Positions 58,126 through 64,000 of a stretch of 64,000 nucleotides of DNA are shown one piece after another. Made by a program: the position numbers and the translations under genes. Within the stretch, counting starts at the first letter, position 1, and the number at the start of each line of letters is the position of its first letter. The notes below the pieces were generated by a model. It did not search any database. It was not told where the DNA came from and saw only the letters and a program-made list of their open reading frames with translations. The stretch is taken from assembly GCA_019454045.1 (NCBI GenBank), contig SKCR01031833.1:22303-86302 (forward strand), in the 5' to 3' direction. This DNA is from Zanthoxylum bungeanum (lineage: Eukaryota > Streptophyta > Magnoliopsida > Sapindales > Rutaceae).

Positions 58126-58982
58126 ATAAATAAGCAACATGCAGAATTCAAGTGACGAAAAATAAATAAACCCAAGCAACACAAAGAAAAAGAGGGTGCC
58201 GTTTACTCAAGCGGTACGTGGAGTTATGTCCCGAGTACAGATCATATTACCGTCCATTTGGAATCGGCTATGAAATTTATGTCCGGGTTTCCATCCGATA
58301 TACCGCAAGAGTTGACACATCTCTCATTTTATTCCACAGCCACAACATACAATATCTCATAATTCATGCATATTTATCTACTCAAAAGCCACAACATGCA
58401 TTTCAACATGACAATCATGCAAGCAATATTTAATAATTAATACAAAAAGAACGAGTGTGAAAGATACCCTCAGGTCTAACCTTTTAAGCCGTCTCTCGGA
58501 CTCGCGTTTCACGCAGATCGGAAGGGGGAAAGTTCCGCAACTTTTTTGGTTCACTGGTTTGCCTTTTCCTTCGCTGTTCGGCCACTCAAGCTATTGTTTC
58601 GACTCCGTTTTACTGCTGCTTCCTTGTTGTTTTGTTGCCGTTTCCTCTGTATTCTCTGCTTACTGTTTTAGTGGACTGTTTTGATGTTTCAATGGATTGT
58701 TTTGGGTGTTCTTTGTGGGTTTTAAGTGCAGTTTTTATGTTACTGTTTTAGGGATAATTTTCGGGTGTGTGAAGGTTTATGGAGCTGTGAATGGCTGTTG
58801 TATTTTCGGTAATGCGAGGGTGTTTGAGGGCTTGTTATTTTCGGTAATGTCAGGGTGGGGGTGAAGAAAATTGTTTGTTATTTCTCCTGTGATTTGCGTG
58901 TGATGTCTGGTGTTTCTTGCTGAAATTTTCGTGTGAATTGTGTGAATGAGCTAGCTAGAGCCATGTCTTGCTTAGGGGGTGG

Positions 58983-58990
58983 TTTATATA
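58983..58990 (-). promoter_or_regulatory. TATA box of LTR E
   Basis: The - strand reads CTATATAAACC. The downstream - strand sequence (AATTCACACGAAAATTTCAG and on) fits a transcribed leader. Confidence 0.6.
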
Positions 58991-59621
58991 GAGAAGGGCT
59001 AGGGCTTCACCTTGTCTCACAAGGAAGGGATTTTGGCATTTAAAGAGAGATATGATTTGGTGTAGAGCAAGGAAAGTCAAAGATTGAGGGGGGACAAATT
59101 TTGGCTAGATTAGGAAGTCAATATTTTTAATTGGTTATGATTGATTTTAATTAGGCATGACATTTTTTTAATTTAGTATGTGATTTGTTTAGTTAGGAAG
59201 TTAATATATTTGATTTATCTTTATTAGGTATGATTATATTTTGTGTTTTATTTAATTGGTAAATGGTTTAAATATTTTATTTAATATCTAATGTTTAATT
59301 TAATTAAATTGGGATGTGTTTTATGGGCTTTGGGGGGCTAATTGGGCTGGGGTGCGAGGCTAGCAACAAAACCAGAAACACCGACGCCGTTCGAACACCA
59401 ATACGAACGCTAAACGAACGCCCGCAATCTGCCTGATGTTCGAACGAGGTAACGAACGCAGCACTAACGAAGACAGTGAGCTTGTGAAATGAACTTGAGG
59501 ACGTACTAATTTCGAATTTCCCCTTCCGACCTCCGTTTCCCGCAATATCCTTAGCTAAAAAGGTAGTGCCTCCAACTGAGACTCATCATCAGGTTTCACA
59601 TGCGAAAATTCAATGTCTACA

Positions 59622-59635
59622 GTCGCCCCCACTTT
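59622..59635 (-). promoter_or_regulatory. Polypurine tract of element E
   Basis: The - strand reads AAAGTGGGGGCGAC, directly before TGTAGACATT. Confidence 0.8.
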
Positions 59636-59716
59636 GATGGGACTTGTGTAGTGTGTGACTTTGAACAATCCAATCAAAGTTATGCAATGCATTTTCACTT
59701 ACCTTGCTCGGCTGCT

Positions 59717-60480
59717 GCCTCGAGCTGAGTTGGTGCTGCAACGGACCTCGATCCTGGGACGCGTCCCGATAATTGCAACCGAAAATGGGGGCACCTCGAC
59801 CCTGGGCACCTCGACCCGGAACTACAACTGACAACGGGGGCACCTCGACCCTGGGCACCTCGACCCAACACCGCTGACTATAGGGTCCTCGCCCTCGAAC
59901 TGATGATGTAGTGGGCACCTCGACCCTGGGCACCTCGACCCGAAACTACAACTGACAACGGGGGCACCTCGACCCAAACTACAACTGACAACGGGGGCAC
60001 CTCGACCCTGGGCACCTTGACCCAACACGCTGACTATAGGGACCTCGCCCTCGAACTGATGATGTAGTGGGCACCTCGACCCGGAACTATAACTGACAAT
60101 GGGGGCACCTCGACCCTGGGCACCTCGACCCGAAACTACAACTGACAACGGGGGCACCTCGACCCTGGGCACCTTGACCCAACACCGCTGACTATAGGGA
60201 CCTCGCCCTCGAACTGATGATATAGTGGGCACCTCGACCCTGGGCACCTCGACCCAGAACTACAACTGACAACGGGGGCACCTCGACCCTGGGCACCTTG
60301 ACCCAACACCGCTGACTATAGGGACCTCGCCCTCGAACTGATGATGTAGTGGGCACCTCGACCCTGGGCACCTCGACCCGGAACTACAACTGACAATGGG
60401 GGCACCTCGACCCAACACCGCTGACTATAGGGACCTCGCCCTCAAACCGATGATATAGTGGGCACCTCGCCCCCAAGCTA
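59717..60480. repeat. Minisatellite in the 3' UTR of element E
   Basis: Imperfect tandem units built from GGGCACCTCGACCCTGGGCA, ACTACAACTGACAACGGGGG and CGCTGACTATAGGGACCTCG modules. GCTGACTATAGG recurs at about 59873, 60029, 60186, 60311 and 60420, giving periods of 156, 157, 125 and 109 bp. Long - strand ORFs here (such as 59822-60247) are repeat translations. Tandem repeats in this position are a known habit of Tat elements. Confidence 0.9.
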
Positions 60481-60699
60481 ATATGGGCCTCGCCCCTTGG
60501 GACTCATCCCAAAAACTGAAATTGCGTTGACGCTGCTTGGCTTATTTCTGCCACTTTCTCCTTTCTTTGAACCTGCGAACACAAAACAGAAACAAACACG
60601 AAGAGAATGCAATGTTACGTGTATGCATGAATGATTTTCTTATTCCGTTGGGTTAGGTCTTCTGCTAATTCCCGTGGTGACTACTCGGTCTTCTCTCCC
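60481..60699 (-). other. Spacer between pol E and the minisatellite
   Basis: Nothing is recognised apart from 3' UTR sequence after the pol stop. Confidence 0.6.
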
Positions 60700-63600
60700 T
60701 CAGGCAAAGTATTGCTTCAATCTGTCTACGTTGATCGGCTCGGTGAACTCGTTTCCTTCCAAATCTGATAGCTTCACTGCTCCATTTCCCATTACCTTTT
60801 GCACTATGTAAGGTCCTTCCCAGTTAGGTCTGAACTTCCCTCTCGGATCTGTTGTCGACGGCCTCGACTGCTTAAGTACCAAATCACCCTTTCTGATCTT
60901 GGTGGGGCGTACTTTCTTGTTGAATGCTCGGGCTAGTCTCTTCTGGTACAACTGCATGTGATACAAAGACTTCGTTCTCTTCTCATCCAATAGTGCTAAC
61001 TGATCAAACCTCTGTGCGGCCCATTCCCGTTCTGGTAATTCTGCCTCTGCTAATACTCTCATAGACTGTATTTCCACTTCTACTGGCAATACTGCTTCCA
61101 TTCCATAGACCAAAGAGTAAGGTGTGGCCCCTGTTGCTGTTCTTACTGATGTTATGTACCCCCACAAAGCATACGGTAATTTCTCGGCCCAATCTATGCA
61201 ATTCTCTGTCATCTTGGCTAAAATCGTCTTTATAGTTTTGTTGGCTGCCTCAACTGCCCCATTTGCCTGCGGCCTGTACGGTGATGACTTGTGGTGGCCT
61301 ATCCCATACCTCTGTAACATTGCCTTCGTCTCTCCTTGAAACTGAACTTCGTTGTCCGTCACTACATGATGCGGCATACCATACCGACAAATGAGGTTCC
61401 GAGCTATAAACTTTGCCATCTGTTTTGCTGTAACATTGCGGAATGATTCGGCTTCTACCCATTTCGAGAAGTAATCTACTGCCACTACTATGAAGCGATG
61501 CCCATTTGATGCATTCGGTCGAATTTCCCCAATCATATCAATACCCCATGCTGAGAAAGGCCACGGCTCTGACAACCCGTGCAATTCTGTGTGCGGTAAG
61601 TGATTCAAATTACCATGTGCTTGACAGTCATGACAGTGCTTCACCATCTTTGCGCAATTTGTTTCCATGGTTGACCAATAAAAACCTTGTCTCACTATCT
61701 TGCGAGACAGATTTAACCCGTTCATGTGCGGACCACATATCCCGGCGTGTATTTCTTCCATTACATGCTGAGCTTCTTCTTTTCTCAAACACTTCAACTG
61801 AATACCGTTTGCCTGTCTCTTGTATAGTTCCCCTTTCAAAATCACATGCTGGGAAGCTAACTTCTGAATGGCTATTCTGTCTTTTCTGCCTGCTCCTTCC
61901 TGGAGTTCACCATGTTCCAGATACCTCTGAATGTCATAATACCAAGGTTTACCGTCGTCGACCTCAACTTCCAGAATTCTTTCTATCTCATAAACAGGTC
62001 TTCTTGCTGTTGTCAGTACCAACGGTCTCATCACTAACGTTTTCGGATTTTCCCAAGTCGCTGCAAGTGTAGCCAATGCATCTGCCATCTGATTCTCTTC
62101 TCTCGGTAAGTGCTGAAACTTGCACTCGGGAATAACCTGTGCCAATTTTCTGAGGTAAAAGAGGTAAGGCTTCAACCGTTCTTCTTTCAATTCCCATTCT
62201 CCTCTCATCTGCTGGACTACCAACATAGAATCTCCGTAGACTTCCACACTCTCGGCCTTCAAGGCTATCAACGCTGTCAAACCAAAAGCACATGCTTCAT
62301 ACTCGGCCATGTTATTAGTCACTCTGAATGTCAACCTCTTGGCCAAAGGTAAAGTCTCTCCCTCGGGGGTTACTATCACGATCCCAATTCCGGCTCCCTT
62401 GTAATTCACTGCTCCGTCAAAATACATCTTCCATCTCTGAACTGTTATTGCTTGGATCTCTTCATCTGGAAACTCAAACTTATACTGATCCCCCTCAATA
62501 GGTTGCAATGCCAGAAACTCTGCTACTGCTCGCCCTTTGATCACTTTGGAGGTGAGATACTCAATGTCAAACTCCGTCAACAATACCAACCATCTGCCCA
62601 ATTTTCCCACTAGTGAAGGCACTGAATGAAGATACTTCAAAGGATTCTCCTTTGCCACTACCTGGATCTTGTAAGACTGGAAATAATGCCGCAACTTTCT
62701 GGAAGCCCACACCACTGCAAGACAGATCTTCTCAACTTCCTGATATCGGGCCTCATACGGGAGCATTTTCTTACTCAGATAGTAAACTGCATGTTCTACC
62801 CCTGTCTCATCTGCCTGTACCATCATAGCCCCCAGTACTTCTGATTCTATAGCCAAATACAATACCAACGGTCTGCCCGGTCTCGGAGGTTTCAATACAG
62901 GTGGCTTTACCAAGTACTCTCTGATTCTGTCGAAGGCTGTCTGACACTGTTCATTCCATCTCACTGGCTGATCTTTTCTCAACAGTTTGAAGATAGGCTC
63001 ACACACCGATGTCAACTTAGCAATGAATCGACTGATGTACTGAATCTTCCCCAAGAATGCTCTGACTTCTTTTTCTGTCTTCGGTGCAGGCATTTCTGTG
63101 ATTGCCCTGATCTTTTCGGAGTCTACCTCTATTCCGCCCATTCCCACTGTATGACCAAGCAATTTCCCTGACGTCACCCCAAACACACATTTCTTAGGGT
63201 TTAGCCGCAGGTTATATCTGTCAACCCTCTGAAGGAACCTTTCCAGTGCTTCAATATGCCCAAATATGGTCTCTGATTTCACCATCATATCATCCACATA
63301 CACCTCAATCTCTTTGTGCATCAAGTCGTGGAAAAGTGTAGTGGCCATCCGCTGATAAGTAGCCCCCGTATTCTTAAGCCCAAACGGCATAACCTTGTAG
63401 CAATAAGTGCCCCACTCAGTAATAAATGCAGTCTTATGTTTATCTTCCTCAGCCATGAGAACCTGATTGTAACCTGAAAATCCATCTGCAAACGAATACA
63501 TAGCAGATAAAGCCGCACTATCAACCAGAACATCTATATGTGGCAGAGGAAAATCATCTTTCGGACAAGCCTTGTTGAGATCTCTATAGTCTACACACAT

Positions 63601-64000
63601 TCTGACTTTCCCGTCTTTCTTTGGCACTGGCACTATATTAGCCAACCACTCAGGATACTTCACTACTTCCAAGAACCCCACATCTATCTGTTTCTTAACT
63701 TCTTCTCTGACTTTCTCAGCCCATTTTGGTCTCATCCGTCGGAGTTTCTGTTTTATTGGCCTCATATTCGGATAAGTTGGTACTGTGTGCTGGGCAATGT
63801 TTCTGTCTACCCCAGGCATATCCTCATAGGACCAAGCAAACACTTTGGCATATCTGACCAACACTCCTTCTAGTTTCTCTCTCTCTTCAGAGGTAACTTC
63901 ACTCGCAATCAGAATTTCCTTGGGGTTCTCAAGTGTACCCAAGTTAAATGCAGTAGTTCTGGCTGAACTGATGTCAAATATGCTTGATTCGTGCAGAGTA
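60700..64000 (-). CDS. pol: Tat-lineage pol: RT, RNase H, second RNase H, integrase (5' partial)
   Basis: At least 1080 uninterrupted codons, open to the window edge (the frame continues upstream of 63942). Numbering from the Met drawn at 63942: RT about 55-270 with MPFGLKN and YVDD (215-218); first RNase H about 355-470, degenerate at its usual first Asp (LYLAIESEVLGAMM). The second RNase H is about 503-630, with all acids visible (YFDGAVN D509, AEYE E548, YGDS D571, MADALA D621). The integrase zinc site is H732, H739, C770 and C773. The DDE core is D802 (WGIDMIG), D863 (VTDNEVQF) and E898 (D-35-E spacing), and the C-terminal part is GKFRPNWEGPYIV. It ends NVDRLKQYFA. The second, archaeal-type RNase H is the Tat hallmark. 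It could be functional; gag is not in view. Confidence 0.95.
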   Translation of the reverse strand, partial: TLHESSIFDISSARTTAFNLGTLENPKEILIASEVTSEEREKLEGVLVRYAKVFAWSYEDMPGVDRNIAQHTVPTYPNMRPIKQKLRRMRPKWAEKVREEVKKQIDVGFLEVVKYPEWLANIVPVPKKDGKVRMCVDYRDLNKACPKDDFPLPHIDVLVDSAALSAMYSFADGFSGYNQVLMAEEDKHKTAFITEWGTYCYKVMPFGLKNTGATYQRMATTLFHDLMHKEIEVYVDDMMVKSETIFGHIEALERFLQRVDRYNLRLNPKKCVFGVTSGKLLGHTVGMGGIEVDSEKIRAITEMPAPKTEKEVRAFLGKIQYISRFIAKLTSVCEPIFKLLRKDQPVRWNEQCQTAFDRIREYLVKPPVLKPPRPGRPLVLYLAIESEVLGAMMVQADETGVEHAVYYLSKKMLPYEARYQEVEKICLAVVWASRKLRHYFQSYKIQVVAKENPLKYLHSVPSLVGKLGRWLVLLTEFDIEYLTSKVIKGRAVAEFLALQPIEGDQYKFEFPDEEIQAITVQRWKMYFDGAVNYKGAGIGIVIVTPEGETLPLAKRLTFRVTNNMAEYEACAFGLTALIALKAESVEVYGDSMLVVQQMRGEWELKEERLKPYLFYLRKLAQVIPECKFQHLPREENQMADALATLAATWENPKTLVMRPLVLTTARRPVYEIERILEVEVDDGKPWYYDIQRYLEHGELQEGAGRKDRIAIQKLASQHVILKGELYKRQANGIQLKCLRKEEAQHVMEEIHAGICGPHMNGLNLSRKIVRQGFYWSTMETNCAKMVKHCHDCQAHGNLNHLPHTELHGLSEPWPFSAWGIDMIGEIRPNASNGHRFIVVAVDYFSKWVEAESFRNVTAKQMAKFIARNLICRYGMPHHVVTDNEVQFQGETKAMLQRYGIGHHKSSPYRPQANGAVEAANKTIKTILAKMTENCIDWAEKLPYALWGYITSVRTATGATPYSLVYGMEAVLPVEVEIQSMRVLAEAELPEREWAAQRFDQLALLDEKRTKSLYHMQLYQKRLARAFNKKVRPTKIRKGDLVLKQSRPSTTDPRGKFRPNWEGPYIVQKVMGNGAVKLSDLEGNEFTEPINVDRLKQYFA

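Larger units (their letters stand above)
56806..59621 (-). repeat. 3' LTR of element E
   Basis: On the - strand it starts TGTAGACATTGAA right after the polypurine tract. I place its end at CGGTTCACA (56806), giving TGT/ACA termini and about 2.8 kb. The left limit is uncertain by up to 100 bp. It contains two tandem repeat blocks and a TATA box on the - strand at 58983-58990 (TATATAAA). Confidence 0.7.
56703..64000 (-). mobile_element. Tat-lineage Ty3/gypsy element E, 3' half (continues past window)
   Basis: On the - strand: pol (to 60700), a 3' UTR with minisatellite, a polypurine tract (59622-59635) and the 3' LTR (about 56806-59621). The pol domain order, with a second RNase H between the first RNase H and the integrase, places it in Tat. 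The uninterrupted pol frame makes it the youngest-looking element here. Gag and the 5' LTR lie beyond 64000. Sequence 56703-56805, left of the LTR, looks like leader with a PBS-like TGGCGACTCC and is unexplained. Confidence 0.9.

Noticed and set aside
59822..60247. 141-codon minus-strand ORF rich in RGR/SRCP repeats
   Set aside because: It is translation of the minisatellite; its repeats follow the DNA repeat.
61506..62072. 188-codon plus-strand ORF
   Set aside because: It is antisense to the intact Tat pol frame and has no domain motif.

Overview
The window looks like nuclear DNA of a flowering plant, probably a dicot, from a repeat-rich and gene-poor (heterochromatin-like) region. Almost every base that can be assigned belongs to LTR retrotransposons that are nested, tandemly joined or truncated. 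I found no convincing host gene with introns, no rRNA or tRNA gene and no CRISPR array. All family assignments come from reading motifs by eye; no database search was possible.

Layout. (1) 1-804 and 7650-8170: unassigned flank with an organelle-like look, split by a complete but decayed Ty1/copia element (805-7644, TSD AATCA). (2) 8172-8737: a small promoter-like region and a 101-codon intronless ORF of unknown family. (3) 10045-10646: an inverted fragment of the Athila-like family described next, fused to the primer-binding site of copy A. (4) 10647-32492: two Athila-like Ty3/gypsy copies, A and B, head to tail on the + strand and sharing one LTR (20870-22598). A is interrupted by a 1.9-kb solo LTR (18791-20699, TSD TACAA). 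(5) 33067-42861: a third copy, C, on the - strand, with both LTRs and TSD TATAT. It has lost about 2.6 kb of RT/RNase H/integrase. (6) 42862-52597: pieces of chromovirus-like (Tekay/Del type) LTRs in both orientations. (7) 52598-56702: a fourth relative, D, - strand, with a different and shorter interior. (8) 56703-64000: the 3' half of a Tat-lineage element, E, - strand, with an uninterrupted pol frame of at least 1080 codons, a minisatellite 3' UTR and a 2.8-kb LTR with internal tandem repeats.

Main discovery candidate. Copies A, B and C all carry two extra genes in sense orientation between the integrase and the 3' LTR, where Athila elements normally have an env-like gene. The first is a basic, cysteine-rich protein of about 182 codons. 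The second is an intronless LONELY GUY (LOG)-type cytokinin-activating enzyme gene of about 218 codons (GGG and PGGxGTxEE motifs). The same cargo at the same place in three copies means it was captured before the family amplified. All copies here are now broken by stops and frameshifts. Copy C is the least damaged for the cargo and is a non-autonomous derivative. A and B share several identical nonsense mutations, so they descend from an already defective source or from a segmental duplication.

How the genes would work together: gag, protease, RT/RNase H and integrase form the replication machinery. The two cargo genes each follow an acceptor-like site and could be expressed from spliced subgenomic RNAs; the LOG gene also has its own TATA-like box.
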